From Sphingomonas naasensis (GTDB taxonomy: Bacteria; Pseudomonadota; Alphaproteobacteria; Sphingomonadales; Sphingomonadaceae): a stretch of 64,000 bases of DNA. Below the pieces are notes generated by a model. That model was given only the letters and a program-made list of their open reading frames with translations, did no database searches and was not told the DNA's origin. This document shows, in pieces, positions 48,241-58,677 of this stretch (positions within the stretch are counted from its first letter, which is position 1; each line of letters begins with the position of its first letter). The DNA lies in assembly GCF_004792695.1 (NCBI RefSeq), contig NZ_SRXU01000001.1:124001-188000 (forward strand), in the 5' to 3' direction. The translations under genes were made by a program, and so were the position numbers.

Positions 48241-50286
48241 ATGACGGGCATTCGGCAGAACTGGAAAGAAGCACGGGGGTTCCTGACCCGTCTCGCCCGC
48301 GACACGCGCGGTAACACGCTCGCGCTCATGGCGATCGCGATCATCCCGCTGGCGGGCATCATTGGCGGCGGCATCGACATCAGTCGCATGTACATCGTCA
48401 AGACGCGCCTGCAACATGCCTGCGACGCCGGCGCGCTCGCCGGCCGCAAGGCGATGGGCGCCGGGTTGTGGAGCCAGACGGGCGCGATCGATGGATCGCA
48501 GGAGACCAACTACCCCCAGAAGATCGCGATGCGCTATTTCGACGGCAATTTCGACCGCACCGCTTATGGCGGGACCACGCCCGCGCCCGAGTTCACCGAA
48601 GCCGGGGGCAAGGTCAGCGGCAAGGCCTCGGTATCGCTGCCGATGACGCTGATGAAGATTTTCGGGCGGACCGCCGAGACGCTGTCGGTCACCTGCGAGG
48701 CGGACATGCGCCTGCCCAACACCGACGTGATGTTCGTGCTCGATAACACCGGGTCGATGGGCGACACGCCTTCGGGCGACACGCAGACCAAGCTCCAGTC
48801 GCTCAAGGACGCAGTGAAGTGCTTCTACGAGATCGTCGCGCGGCTCGACACCACCGAGGTATGCACCACCGGCAATCCCAGCGGCGGCGTGGGCGGCGAG
48901 ACGCAGGTCCGCTTCGGCTTCGTGCTCTACGACACCAACGTCAATGTCGGGAAGCTGCTGCCGACTGCCTATCTGGCGGACGACTGGGCGTTCCGGTCGC
49001 GCGAGATCGAATCAATCGCCTATCCGACCCAGGGCACGCCCACCGAAACGTCGTCGAGCATCGCATGGGGCTCGACCGGCAACTGGCAGGACAAGGCCTA
49101 TAGCAAGAGCGGCACCTCCGCCACGAACTGCTCGAACAACGTGCCGGCGACCGCCACCAACGCCACGGGCGCGGTGACGCGGACGCAGCTCACGAGCAGC
49201 GAATCTCCGGGATCGCGCACCGTGACCTACAAGGAGGTCGGGCCCGTCACCCAGAGCGAATATCGCTATGACAGCTATTCCGGTGGCAAGAACGGCACCT
49301 GCTATTATGACAAGCGCGATACGCCCGGCACAAAGACCGCCTATTTCACCCGGACCGACACCGCGCAGGTCACGTGGCACTATGGGCTGATCTCGCAGAA
49401 TATCGCCGGCCTGAAGAACGGTACCGATGCCTGGAACGACTCGATCCAGGTGCGGATCGGCAACAACGGCACGATGAAGACGGTCGGCTGGGACGGGTGC
49501 ATTTCCGAACGCCATACCGACCAGGACATCGACTTCACCGCGGCCAAGCTGCCTGCCACGGCGATGGACCTCGACATCGATACCGTGCCGAGCTCGGGCG
49601 ACGCCAACTCGCTGTGGGGCCCGGTCATGAAGGACATGATCTACACCCCGAAGGGCAGCAAGAATAGCTGGGACAAGGACGATCAGCACACTACGTCCAA
49701 CTACAGCAACAGCTCGAGCTACAGCTGCCTTGCCGAGTCGCGGAAGCTCCAGGAGTGGAAGGATGCCTCGATCTTCGAGGGATATGTCGACTCGATGCGC
49801 AAGGGCTCGAACACCTATCACGACATCGGCCTGATCTGGGGCGCGCGCCTGATGTCGCCGACCGGGATCTTCAAGGCCGAGAACGCGACCACGCCCAAGG
49901 GCGGCGAGATCCAGCGCCACATGATCTTTATGACCGACGGTGATCCGTGCACCGCCGCGGAGAACTACACGGCCTATGGCGTCGCGTGGTTCGATCACCT
50001 GCAGACCACCGCCGATCAGCCGGCGGACGGTGCCACCCGGTGTACCGAGGGTGCCGCGATCACCGATCAGGTCAACGCGCGGACGCAGGCGATCTGCAAG
50101 GAGATCAAGAAGAAGGACATCACCCTGTGGGTCATCACCTTCGGCTATGTCGATCCGCGCACCGTGACGCGGATGACCACCTGCGCCTCGGACGGCCGCT
50201 ATTTCAGCGCCAACAACAAGGTCGAGCTTCAGGACACCTTCAAGAAGATCGCCGACCAGATCTCCGCCCTGAGGTTGACCAACTGA
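48241..50286 (+). CDS. TadG-like protein with vWA domain
   Basis: This 681-residue protein has a TadE/TadG N-terminus with one membrane segment (about 22-46, RDTRGNTLALMAIAIIPLAG then IIGGGIDISRMYIVKTRLQH) and a von Willebrand factor A domain (about 160-480) whose metal site is FVLDNTGSMGD, with further Thr and Asp later. Long insertions in the vWA domain include Ser/Thr/Asn-rich loops. TadG-like proteins accompany Flp/Tad pili, here probably as an adhesin-like secreted subunit. The next two genes are coupled to it (TGATG at 50284-50288, then ATGA). No tad ATPase genes are in view. Confidence 0.85.
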   Translation: MTGIRQNWKEARGFLTRLARDTRGNTLALMAIAIIPLAGIIGGGIDISRMYIVKTRLQHACDAGALAGRKAMGAGLWSQTGAIDGSQETNYPQKIAMRYFDGNFDRTAYGGTTPAPEFTEAGGKVSGKASVSLPMTLMKIFGRTAETLSVTCEADMRLPNTDVMFVLDNTGSMGDTPSGDTQTKLQSLKDAVKCFYEIVARLDTTEVCTTGNPSGGVGGETQVRFGFVLYDTNVNVGKLLPTAYLADDWAFRSREIESIAYPTQGTPTETSSSIAWGSTGNWQDKAYSKSGTSATNCSNNVPATATNATGAVTRTQLTSSESPGSRTVTYKEVGPVTQSEYRYDSYSGGKNGTCYYDKRDTPGTKTAYFTRTDTAQVTWHYGLISQNIAGLKNGTDAWNDSIQVRIGNNGTMKTVGWDGCISERHTDQDIDFTAAKLPATAMDLDIDTVPSSGDANSLWGPVMKDMIYTPKGSKNSWDKDDQHTTSNYSNSSSYSCLAESRKLQEWKDASIFEGYVDSMRKGSNTYHDIGLIWGARLMSPTGIFKAENATTPKGGEIQRHMIFMTDGDPCTAAENYTAYGVAWFDHLQTTADQPADGATRCTEGAAITDQVNARTQAICKEIKKKDITLWVITFGYVDPRTVTRMTTCASDGRYFSANNKVELQDTFKKIADQISALRLTN

Positions 50287-50906
50287 TGCGTATGTCCGCG
50301 CTCCGGCGCTGCCGCGCCCTGCTCCGTGACCGCCGCGGCGTCACGGTCGTCGAATTCGCCATCGTCGCGCCGGTCATGGGGCTGGTGCTGCTCGGCGGCT
50401 TCGACATCGGCCACACGCTCTACATGCGCACGACGCTGCAGGGCGTGCTGCAAAAGGCCGGTCGCGATGCGGCGCTGGAAAGCGGCGCGTCGGCCTCGGC
50501 GCAGGAGAAGCTCGACAAGAAGATCACCGACCAGGTCAAGGCGTTGGCGAACAATGCCGACGTCGAGATCAAGCGGCGTTATTATCGGACGTTCGAGGAC
50601 GCCGCCGCCGCGAAGGCCGAGATCCACACCGAGGTCAACGGCAACGGCATCTGCGACGCCGGCGAGCCGTTCGAGGACGCCAACAACAACGGCAAATGGG
50701 ACGCCGACGGCGGCAATGGCGGCCAGGGCGGCGCGAAGGACGCGACGCTCTACACCGTCACCGTCAGCTATCCGCGGTTCTTCCCGCTCAACAATTTCAT
50801 CGGCGGGTCGAACACGACCAAGGTCAGCGCATCGACGGTGCTGCGCAACCAGCCTTATGCCGATCAGGGCGTCTATGACAGCCCGACAGAGGGACATTGC
50901 CCATGA
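50286..50906 (+). CDS. TadE-like minor pilin with calcium-loop insertion
   Basis: This 206-residue protein has an N-terminal TadE-type segment (RRGVTVVEFAIVAPVMGLV; then a hydrophobic stretch to about residue 45), the cleavage-type region of Flp minor pilins. Around residues 118-148 it carries NGNGICDAGEPFEDANNNGK and a following DADGGNGG, resembling thrombospondin-3 or dockerin-like calcium loops. Such loops are unusual in a TadE protein. It overlaps both neighbours and is co-translated with them. Confidence 0.8.
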   Translation: MRMSALRRCRALLRDRRGVTVVEFAIVAPVMGLVLLGGFDIGHTLYMRTTLQGVLQKAGRDAALESGASASAQEKLDKKITDQVKALANNADVEIKRRYYRTFEDAAAAKAEIHTEVNGNGICDAGEPFEDANNNGKWDADGGNGGQGGAKDATLYTVTVSYPRFFPLNNFIGGSNTTKVSASTVLRNQPYADQGVYDSPTEGHCP

Positions 50907-51595
50907 TCCGGTTGCCCGATCTCTGCCGGCGCCTCGGCAAGGACGAGAGCGGTCTCGCGCTGCTCGAATTCGCCTTCTCGCTGCCGATCTTTCTCACCAT
51001 GGCGCTCACCGGCGCCGAGCTGACCAACTACATCACCACGCGCATGCGGGTGAGCCAGGTCGCGCTGCAGCTCGCCGACAACGCGGCGCGGATCGGCTCG
51101 GGCGCTCCGATCGCGTCGAAGACAATCACCGAAGCCGACATCAATGATCTGCTGACCGGCGCGGGCCTGCAGGCGAGCGAGCTCGACCTCTATCGCAAAG
51201 GTCGCGTGATCATCTCGTCGCTCGAGCCAGACACGGCCGCGGGGCATACGGGCAAGTTCATGATCCGCTGGCAGCGGTGCCGCGGCTCGGCCGCCCACCC
51301 GTCGGGCTATGGCGTGGCAGGCGCCAACAACCTCACCGGCATCGGGCCGGGCAACAAGGCCGTGCCGCCGCCCAACGGCGTCGCGATGTTCGCCGAGGTG
51401 TTCTATACCTATCAGCCGCTGATCAAGACGTCGCTGTCACCCAGCACGACGATGACTGAGACGGCTTCGATGATGGTCCGCGATCGGCGCGACACCAGCG
51501 ACGATACCAAGCTGGCCAACGGCAGCAACAATCCGAACCCGCAGCATCCCAACGGGATCTACAAGGTCGCCGGCGTCACCGCCTCGACCTGCTGA
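50903..51595 (+). CDS. TadE/TadG-like minor pilin
   Basis: This 230-residue protein opens with a TadE-type segment (DESGLALLEFAFSLPIFLTM; one membrane span at about 20-42) and then a mostly extracytoplasmic part with Cys in RWQRCRGSAAH and a C-terminal TASTC. It completes the three-gene Tad-like unit: vWA protein, TadE with calcium loops, and this protein. Processing by a prepilin peptidase and export by a Tad system encoded elsewhere are inferred. The ATGA overlap at 50903-50906 couples it to the previous gene. Confidence 0.8.
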   Translation: MIRLPDLCRRLGKDESGLALLEFAFSLPIFLTMALTGAELTNYITTRMRVSQVALQLADNAARIGSGAPIASKTITEADINDLLTGAGLQASELDLYRKGRVIISSLEPDTAAGHTGKFMIRWQRCRGSAAHPSGYGVAGANNLTGIGPGNKAVPPPNGVAMFAEVFYTYQPLIKTSLSPSTTMTETASMMVRDRRDTSDDTKLANGSNNPNPQHPNGIYKVAGVTASTC

Positions 51596-51599
51596 GGCG

Positions 51600-51621
51600 C
51601 GGGGCGCACCGAGGCGCCCCG
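51600..51621. terminator. Hairpin terminator between convergent Tad-like and pdhB genes
   Basis: A perfect 8-bp stem, CGGGGCGC with GCGCCCCG, closes over a 6-base loop, directly after the minor pilin gene and 11 bp before the pdhB stop. There is no long T-run, so it may work as a weak bidirectional terminator. Confidence 0.6.
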
Positions 51622-51631
51622 CCCTCGCATT

Positions 51632-53047
51632 CTAGCCGCGATAGGTGACCTTCTTCACCGCCGCGACCACACGCGCGGCGTCGACCAGCGCGAGCTTCTC
51701 GAGATTGGCGGCATAGGGAAGCGGCACGTCCTCGTTGGTGACGCGCAGCACCGGTGCGTCGAGGTCGTCGAAGCCCTTCTCCATCACCACCGCGGCGATT
51801 TCCGAGGCGATCGAGCAGGTCGGCCAGCCCTCTTCGACCACGACGAGGCGGTTGGTCTTCTTGAGGCTCTCGAGCACCGTCGCCGTGTCGAGCGGGCGCA
51901 GCGTGCGCAGATCGACGACCTCGGCCTCGATCCCCTCGCCCGCCAGCATTTCGGCCGCTTCGAGCGCGACGCCGACGCCGATCGAATAGGAGACGAGCGT
52001 GACGTCCTTGCCTTGGCGGACGATGCGCGCCTTGCCGATCGGCAGCACGTAATCGTCGAGCTTGGGCACTTCGAAGCTGCGGCCGTACATCAGCTCGTTC
52101 TCGAGGAACACCACCGGGTCTTCCGAGCGGATCGCCGCCTTGAGCAGCCCCTTGGCATCGGCCGCGTCATAGGGCGCGATCACGATCAGGCCGGGGACCG
52201 AGGCGTACCACGGGCCGTAATTCTGCGAGTGCTGCGCGCCGACGCGCGATGCCGCGCCGTTGGGCCCGCGGAATACGATCGGGCAGCGCATCTGGCCGCC
52301 CGACATATAGTTGGTCTTCGCGGCCGAGTTGATGATGTGGTCGATCGCCTGCATCGCGAAGTTGAAGGTCATGAACTCGATGACCGGCTTGAGGCCGCCC
52401 ATCGCCGCGCCCGTGCCGATGCCGGCAAAGCCATATTCGGTGATCGGAGTGTCGATGACGCGCTTTGGGCCGAACTCGTCGAGCAGCCCCTGGGTCACCT
52501 TATAGGCGCCCTGGTATTCGGCGACTTCCTCGCCCATCACGAAGATGCGCTGATCCTTGCGCATTTCCTCGGCCATCGCGTCGCGCAGCGCTTCGCGGAC
52601 CGTGGTCTTGACCATCTCGGTGCCCGCGGGAATCGCCGGATCGGCGACGGTCGCCGCCTTGTCGCTGGCGAGCTGCTTCGTGCCGCTATCGGCTTTCTTG
52701 CGGCCGCCATCCTCGCCCGCTTCGGACTCGGCTGCCTTCTGCCCGGCTGCCGGCGCTTCCGCCTTGGCAGCCGATGCGGGGGTCGGGGCGGCAGAGGCGT
52801 CCTCGCCCTCGGCCGCGATCGTGGCGATCACGGTGCCGACTTTCACATTGTCGGTGCCCTCGGCGACGACGATCGAGGCGATCGTGCCTTCGTCGACCGC
52901 CTCGAATTCCATCGTCGCCTTGTCGGTCTCGATCTCGGCGAGGATGTCGCCCGATTTCACCACGTCGCCTTCCTTGACGAGCCACTTGGCGAGCGTGCCC
53001 TCTTCCATGGTCGGCGAGAGCGCCGGCATCTTGAGTTCGATCGCCAT
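51632..53047 (-). CDS. pdhB: Pyruvate dehydrogenase E1 beta subunit with lipoyl domain
   Basis: This 471-residue subunit has an N-terminal lipoyl domain (about 1-78) with the lipoylated lysine in [14 protein letters not shown] (Lys43), an Ala/Pro/Glu-rich hinge (about 85-130), and the transketolase-type E1 beta core (about 140-471; [20 protein letters not shown] and a C-terminal [19 protein letters not shown]). The extra lipoyl domain on E1 beta is known from alphaproteobacteria. Together with PdhA it decarboxylates pyruvate. pdhA ends 1 bp before it on the same strand. Confidence 0.96.
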   Translation of the reverse strand: MAIELKMPALSPTMEEGTLAKWLVKEGDVVKSGDILAEIETDKATMEFEAVDEGTIASIVVAEGTDNVKVGTVIATIAAEGEDASAAPTPASAAKAEAPAAGQKAAESEAGEDGGRKKADSGTKQLASDKAATVADPAIPAGTEMVKTTVREALRDAMAEEMRKDQRIFVMGEEVAEYQGAYKVTQGLLDEFGPKRVIDTPITEYGFAGIGTGAAMGGLKPVIEFMTFNFAMQAIDHIINSAAKTNYMSGGQMRCPIVFRGPNGAASRVGAQHSQNYGPWYASVPGLIVIAPYDAADAKGLLKAAIRSEDPVVFLENELMYGRSFEVPKLDDYVLPIGKARIVRQGKDVTLVSYSIGVGVALEAAEMLAGEGIEAEVVDLRTLRPLDTATVLESLKKTNRLVVVEEGWPTCSIASEIAAVVMEKGFDDLDAPVLRVTNEDVPLPYAANLEKLALVDAARVVAAVKKVTYRG

Positions 53048-53048
53048 C

Positions 53049-54098
53049 TCAATAGGTCTCCACCAGCACGTCGGTGTACAGTTCCGCGGGGTCGGGTTCG
53101 GGGGTCTGCTCGGCGAAATCGGCGGCTTCGTTCACCACCTTGCGGATCTCGGCCTCGAGCGGCTTGAACTCTTCTTCCTTGACGCCGAGCTTCTCGAGCT
53201 CGCGCTTGACCGCCTCGATCGGGTCGGACTTGTCGCGCACCGACTGGACCTCCTCGCGCGACCGGTACTTGGCCGGATCGGACATCGAGTGGCCGCGATA
53301 GCGATAGGTCTTCATCTCGAGGATGATCGGGCCCTTGCCCGCGCGCACCCATGCCAGCGCTTCCTCGGCGGCGCCGCGGCAGGCGAGCACATCCATGCCG
53401 TCGACCTGGATGCCGGGGATGCGGAAGCTCTCGCCGCGCTTGTAGAGCTGGTCCTCGGACGAGGCGCGATTGACGCTGGTGCCCATGGCATACTGGTTGT
53501 TCTCGATCACGAAGATGATCGGGAGCTTCCACAGCTCGGCCATGTTGAAGGCCTCATAGACCTGGCCCTGGTTGGCCGCGCCGTCGCCGAAATACGACAT
53601 GGCGACGCCGCCATCCTCGTTATATTTGTGCGCGAAGGCGAGGCCCGCGCCAAGCGAGACCTGCGCGCCGACGATGCCGTGGCCGCCGTAGAACTTCTTC
53701 TCGGTCGAGAACATGTGCATCGAGCCGCCCTTGCCGCGGCTGATGCCCGCGCCACGTCCGGTCAGCTCGGCCATGATCACCTTGGGATCGATGCCATAGG
53801 CAAGCATGTGGCCGTGATCGCGATACCCGGTGATCACCGAGTCCTTCTCGCCGTCGAGCGCCGACTGCAGGCCGACCGCAACGGCTTCCTGGCCGATATA
53901 GAGGTGGCAGAAGCCGCCGATGAAGCCGAGCCCGTAGAGCTGCCCCGCCTTCTCCTCGAAGCGGCGGATGAGCAGCATCTGCTTGTAGAACGCGAGCAGC
54001 TCCTCCTTGGAGGCCTTGTACCGTTCTGGTTCGTTTGGACGTTCGCGGTTCGGTACCGCAGGTTCGGTGGACGCTTTGCGTGCCGGTGCTTTGGCCAC
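53049..54098 (-). CDS. pdhA: Pyruvate dehydrogenase E1 alpha subunit
   Basis: This 349-residue subunit binds thiamine diphosphate and carries out the decarboxylation step with E1 beta. The ThDP motif is [20 protein letters not shown] (about 190-209), the conserved active-site loop near [19 protein letters not shown] (about 266-284) is present, and the C-terminal helices end with [12 protein letters not shown]. The first 25 residues are a basic, Pro-rich extension. It is the first gene of the pdhA-pdhB pair on the minus strand. Confidence 0.96.
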   Translation of the reverse strand: MAKAPARKASTEPAVPNRERPNEPERYKASKEELLAFYKQMLLIRRFEEKAGQLYGLGFIGGFCHLYIGQEAVAVGLQSALDGEKDSVITGYRDHGHMLAYGIDPKVIMAELTGRGAGISRGKGGSMHMFSTEKKFYGGHGIVGAQVSLGAGLAFAHKYNEDGGVAMSYFGDGAANQGQVYEAFNMAELWKLPIIFVIENNQYAMGTSVNRASSEDQLYKRGESFRIPGIQVDGMDVLACRGAAEEALAWVRAGKGPIILEMKTYRYRGHSMSDPAKYRSREEVQSVRDKSDPIEAVKRELEKLGVKEEEFKPLEAEIRKVVNEAADFAEQTPEPDPAELYTDVLVETY

Positions 54099-54252
54099 AG
54101 GAATTCCTCATGCCCGGGGAAGGTCGGTGCGCGCCTATAAGCGCGTTCTTGGCCGGGACGCAACGTCAACGCGCGGGGAAGAGGGGTGTTCAGCCATCGA
54201 TGGCGCGCCGGCGGCGATAGGCAGGCCGGCGAATCTATGCTCCAAACGCGCG

Positions 54253-54921
54253 ATGGGCTTCGTGCAGCTTCTCCGGTCGCTCGACGACCTTCTCTACGCG
54301 GTGATGACGTGGCTGGTCTTCTACCCGATCACGCTGTGGCGCAGCATCCGCCATCCGCGCGCGATGATGATCTATGCCGACACCGAGCTCGAGGATCGTC
54401 CCGAGCTGCAATATGAGGACACGCTCAGCCCGCCGCTGTTCCTGCTGATCACGCTCATCCTCAGCCACCTGATCGAGCTGAGCATCGTCGGGCAGAGCGC
54501 GCTGGTGGGTGACCGGCGCGGGCTGAGCAGCCTGATCACCGACGATAGCACGCTCCTGATCTTTCGGCTGATCGTGTTCAGCGTCTTCCCGCTGATCATG
54601 GCGGTGCGCCTGCTCCACTGGAAGAAGCGGCGGCTGACGCGCGATTCGCTCCGCCAGCCCTTTTACAGCCAGTGCTACCCCACCGGCCCGTTCGCGCTGC
54701 TGATCGGGATCGGCGGCATCGCCATGCAGATGCATTTCGTCGCCGCGCAGTTGATCGGCCTCGCGCTGACGATCCTCGCGCTCCTCTGGTATGGCAGCCT
54801 GCAGACGCGCTGGTTCGCGCGCCAGCTCAACGTGTCGCTGCTGCGCGGCCTGTGGATCGCCTCGGTCGGGATGGTCCAGTGCGTGGTGGCGATGGTGCTG
54901 CTGCTGCCGCTGGTCGCGTGA
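54253..54921 (+). CDS. Multi-pass membrane protein of unknown function
   Basis: This 222-residue protein has about five membrane segments (VMTWLVFYPITLWRSIRHPR near the start, PPLFLLITLILSHLIELSIV, FRLIVFSVFPLIMAVRLL, TGPFALLIGIGGIAMQM and a final pair ending VVAMVLLLPLVA). There are no transport or enzyme motifs I recognise; a Yip1-like or permease fold is possible. It is inserted on the plus strand between pdhA and ftsB, breaking the usual eno-ftsB-pdh arrangement. The ATG at 54253 is the best start by hydropathy. Confidence 0.7.
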   Translation: MGFVQLLRSLDDLLYAVMTWLVFYPITLWRSIRHPRAMMIYADTELEDRPELQYEDTLSPPLFLLITLILSHLIELSIVGQSALVGDRRGLSSLITDDSTLLIFRLIVFSVFPLIMAVRLLHWKKRRLTRDSLRQPFYSQCYPTGPFALLIGIGGIAMQMHFVAAQLIGLALTILALLWYGSLQTRWFARQLNVSLLRGLWIASVGMVQCVVAMVLLLPLVA

Positions 54922-54925
54922 AGCC

Positions 54926-55243
54926 CTATTTGTCGAGCGGCACGATCACTTCATCGGGGCGCGCGACATTGAGCTGCTTGCGGACGAGTTCGTCGACCAT
55001 ATCGGGGTCGGCACCGCGCTTGGGATCGAGCAGGTCGACGCGGTTCTTGAGCTCGGCGCGCTTCTTGGCGAGCGCGGCATATTCGACGTCCTTCTGCGCC
55101 AGCTCGGCCTTGATCTCGCGCGCCGCGACGATCCCGGTCGGGCCGAACACGGCGTTGTAGCCGAAGAAGCCGACGGCGATCAGCACCGCGGCGGGAAGCC
55201 CCGCACGGCGGAGAAGCGTACGAATGGGAGAGGTGCGCGCCAT
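54926..55243 (-). CDS. ftsB: Septum formation initiator FtsB/DivIC-like
   Basis: This 105-residue bitopic protein has a short basic cytoplasmic end, one membrane segment (about 17-36, AGLPAAVLIAVGFFGYNAVF) and a periplasmic coiled coil (about 45-75, REIKAELAQKDVEYAALAKK). A C-terminal MVDELVRKQLNVARPDEVIV is the FtsB/DivIC signature. FtsB joins FtsL and FtsQ to activate septal synthesis. The ATG at 55243 gives the usual family start. It follows eno on the minus strand, as in many alphaproteobacteria. Confidence 0.88.
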   Translation of the reverse strand: MARTSPIRTLLRRAGLPAAVLIAVGFFGYNAVFGPTGIVAAREIKAELAQKDVEYAALAKKRAELKNRVDLLDPKRGADPDMVDELVRKQLNVARPDEVIVPLDK

Positions 55244-55305
55244 GGTGTTGATTCTCGCGTAACCAACCTCGTTAATCAAGGCCGCACTTTCACTTAACCG
55301 GCGGA

Positions 55306-55339
55306 CACGCGCCCCTCCCGCGAACGGGAGGGGCGCGTG
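55306..55339. terminator. Strong hairpin between eno and ftsB
   Basis: A perfect 15-bp stem built on CGCGCCCCTCCCG and CGGGAGGGGCGCG closes over a CGAA tetraloop. There is no T-run on the minus strand, so it may attenuate rather than end transcription from eno into ftsB, or stabilise the eno mRNA 3' end. Confidence 0.6.
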
Positions 55340-55352
55340 CGAGGCCGCGGTC

Positions 55353-56642
<1,290 letters not shown>

Positions 56643-56779
56643 CTACTTAGGATATATCGGGATTGCCCGAAGGCGCGCGCGAGCCTCTAACCGCTCGCAC
56701 GCCCCCGGGCAACGCAGAGGATGGAACCGGGGCGATCGGCTATGGTTCTCTGCGCGACAGACGAGAAAGGGCCGAAACC

Positions 56780-57331
56780 ATGGCTGACGCGAAGAATTCC
56801 AAGACACCGGGCGGCGAGCAGGTCGATTTCAAGGCCGATCCGGGGCTCGAGGCGACGGCCAGCGGCACCGGCCCCGCCGCGATCAATTTCGAGGCTTCCG
56901 AGGACGTTGGCGGCGCCAGGTCCGGCGCGACGCAGCAGCTTCGCGACGAAGCGTCGAAACTCAAGGATCAGGCGGCCGAGCGCGCCCGCGCCTTTGCCGG
57001 CGAGGGCAAGGACCGTGCGACCAGCGCGCTCGACGAAGTCGCGCGGCTGATGCAGAGCGCCGCGGGCGACGTCGATGCCAAGCTCGGCGAGGAATATGGC
57101 CGCTATGCCCGTTCGGCCGCCGACGGCATCGCCGGATGGGCCGAGTCGCTGCGCGGCAAGGAAGTCGACGATCTCATCGAGGATGCGAGCGCCCTCGTCC
57201 GCAAGAGCCCCGCGATCGCGGTCGGCACCGCTGCCGCGGTCGGATTCGTGCTCGCCCGCCTGATCAAGTCGGGCATCGACGCCGCGTCCGAATCGAGTGG
57301 GCGCAAGTCACCCGAAACCAGCGACGCCTGA
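56780..57331 (+). CDS. ElaB/YqjD-like or tail-anchored stress protein
   Basis: This 183-residue protein has a disordered acidic start, two helical stretches with RDEASKLKDQAAERARAFAG and GRYARSAADGIAGWAESLRG, and a final membrane segment (about 150-168, SPAIAVGTAAAVGFVLARL). That layout, helical body then C-terminal glycine-rich anchor with a basic tail, is typical of ElaB/YqjD/DUF883 proteins that attach to the inner membrane and bind ribosomes in E. coli. The ATG at 56780 follows AAAGGGC. It leads an operon with three further small envelope genes. Confidence 0.72.
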   Translation: MADAKNSKTPGGEQVDFKADPGLEATASGTGPAAINFEASEDVGGARSGATQQLRDEASKLKDQAAERARAFAGEGKDRATSALDEVARLMQSAAGDVDAKLGEEYGRYARSAADGIAGWAESLRGKEVDDLIEDASALVRKSPAIAVGTAAAVGFVLARLIKSGIDAASESSGRKSPETSDA

Positions 57332-57345
57332 GAGGAAACCGGGGG

Positions 57346-57687
57346 GTGGACGAGCCTGAGGCACAGGAAGAAAGCATCGGCACCCTGATCGGGCGGCTGG
57401 TCGAGGACGGCAAAAGCTATGCCCGCGCCGAGATCGGCTATTATCGCACGCTCGCCGGGCGCAAACTCGCCGAGGCGAAGCTCGGGCTGATCTTCGGCGC
57501 CGCGGCGCTGGTGATCGCGCTCTGCTCGGTCACGGCGTTGCTCGTCGGGCTGATCCTGTCGCTTTCCGGTCTCGTCGGCCCCGGCTGGGCAACGTTGATC
57601 GTGATCGTCGCGGCGCTGGCGCTCGCCGGCCTGCTCGGCTGGCTGGCATATCAGCGCATCCAGCGCCTGTTCGGGAGCAAGCCATGA
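57346..57687 (+). CDS. Phage-holin-family (superfamily III) membrane protein
   Basis: This 113-residue protein starts at a GTG (57346) behind GAGGAAAC. After a soluble helix (about 10-45, GTLIGRLVEDGKSYARAEIG) it has two membrane segments (GLIFGAAALVIALCSVTALLV region; ATLIVIVAALALAGLLGWLA). The pattern fits the Phage_holin_3_6/YqjE-like family, which is usually a chromosomal envelope protein and not a lysis holin. Its stop overlaps the next gene by ATGA; YqjD-YqjE pairing in E. coli supports a shared envelope role here. Confidence 0.75.
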   Translation: MDEPEAQEESIGTLIGRLVEDGKSYARAEIGYYRTLAGRKLAEAKLGLIFGAAALVIALCSVTALLVGLILSLSGLVGPGWATLIVIVAALALAGLLGWLAYQRIQRLFGSKP

Positions 57688-58019
57688 GCACCGACCCCGA
57701 GCTGCTCGCCGCCGAGGCGCAGGTCCAGGCCGCGCGCTCGCGCATGTTCGCCACGCTCGGCGAAGTGCAGGACCGGCTCAAGCCCACCAATCTGGCCCAG
57801 AATGCCGTCGAGAGCGCGGCGCAGGGCGTCGCCTCGACTGCGCGCAAGGGCGCGGAGATCGTGCGCAACCGCCCGCTCGCCGCGGCGGCGATCGCCGGCA
57901 CCGTTGGGCTGGTCTTCGCCCGCGGCTGGATCGCCGATCTGCTCCGCCGCCGCAATGAAACCCCTGCCGCCGCCGAGGGTTTGAACCGCAAGACCGCGAA
58001 GAAAGGACGTACCCGATGA
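57684..58019 (+). CDS. DUF3618-domain protein
   Basis: This 111-residue protein has the DUF3618 pattern: AQVQAARSRMFATLGEVQDR, then LKPTNLAQNAVESAAQ, and a membrane-like segment near 66-80 (PLAAAAIAGTVGLVFARGWI) before a basic tail. The family is found with YqjE-like holin-family genes in alphaproteobacteria; its function is not known. It overlaps both neighbours by ATGA, so the four genes are probably made together. Confidence 0.82.
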   Translation: MSTDPELLAAEAQVQAARSRMFATLGEVQDRLKPTNLAQNAVESAAQGVASTARKGAEIVRNRPLAAAAIAGTVGLVFARGWIADLLRRRNETPAAAEGLNRKTAKKGRTR

Positions 58020-58375
58020 GCAACGGCAACAGCAGCGCCCCCAAGGTCGCCAATCCGAACGGCGACGCGCAGGGCCGCGCCGCCAAAGCAGCCGAATCGC
58101 TCGGCGACAATCCCGTCGCGCTTCTCGCCGGCGGCGTCGCGCTCGGCGTGGTCATCGGCATGCTGCTCCCCCGCACCGCGAAGGAGCGCGAGCTGCTCGA
58201 AGGCGTCGGCCGCTCGCTCGCCGACCGTGCCACCGCCACCGCCTCGGCGGTCAAGGACGCCGGCAAGGAGGAGATCAACGCACTCCTTCCCGGCCGCGAC
58301 GCGACCAAGGAGCGCGTCACCGCGCTGTTCGGCAACATCCTCGACGCCGCCAAGGGCGCCGGCCAAAAGGCCTGA
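58016..58375 (+). CDS. Small membrane-associated protein ending the envelope operon
   Basis: This 119-residue protein has a disordered start, one short membrane segment (about 34-52, ALLAGGVALGVVIGMLLP) and a basic helical tail (KERELLEGVGRSLADRATAT; KERVTALFGNILDAAKGAG). It resembles the other members of the operon (anchor plus helical tail) but no named family is recognised. It overlaps the DUF3618 gene by ATGA. Confidence 0.72.
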   Translation: MSNGNSSAPKVANPNGDAQGRAAKAAESLGDNPVALLAGGVALGVVIGMLLPRTAKERELLEGVGRSLADRATATASAVKDAGKEEINALLPGRDATKERVTALFGNILDAAKGAGQKA

Positions 58376-58449
58376 GGTCAACTCCGGGGTTGAGCGGCGG
58401 CCGCTTTGCCCGTTAAGGGCAGCGCCAACCGCTCTCCCCAGGAGGCTCA

Positions 58450-58677
58450 ATGAGCAAGCTGCATCTCGTCTTCGGCGGTCGCGTGACCGACCCGCAGACC
58501 CTCGATTTCCAAGACCCCTCGAAGCTCGACGTCGTCGGCATCTATCCCGACTATGCCAGCGCCGAGAAGGCGTGGCGCGCCGCCGCGCAGCGCACCGTCG
58601 ACGACGCCGAGATGCGCTACGTCGTCGTCCATCTCCACCGCCTGCTCGAGCCCGACCTCGACAAGCCGGCCGCCTAG
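58450..58677 (+). CDS. DUF4170-domain protein
   Basis: This 75-residue protein matches DUF4170 along its length: KLHLVFGGRVTDPQTLDFQD, LDVVGIYPDYASAEKAWRAA and AQRTVDDAEMRYVVVHLHRL. The family is a small soluble alphaproteobacterial protein of unknown role. An AGGAGG-like site (CCAGGAGGCTCA) lies just before the ATG. Its last 4 bp overlap the convergent rhomboid gene. Confidence 0.88.
   Translation: MSKLHLVFGGRVTDPQTLDFQDPSKLDVVGIYPDYASAEKAWRAAAQRTVDDAEMRYVVVHLHRLLEPDLDKPAA

Noticed and set aside
55244..55310. CtrA-type TTAA-N7-TTAA sites upstream of ftsB
   Set aside because: Several TTAA half-sites are present (GTTAAG, GATTAACG, GGTTACG), but none gives a proper full site with the right spacing.
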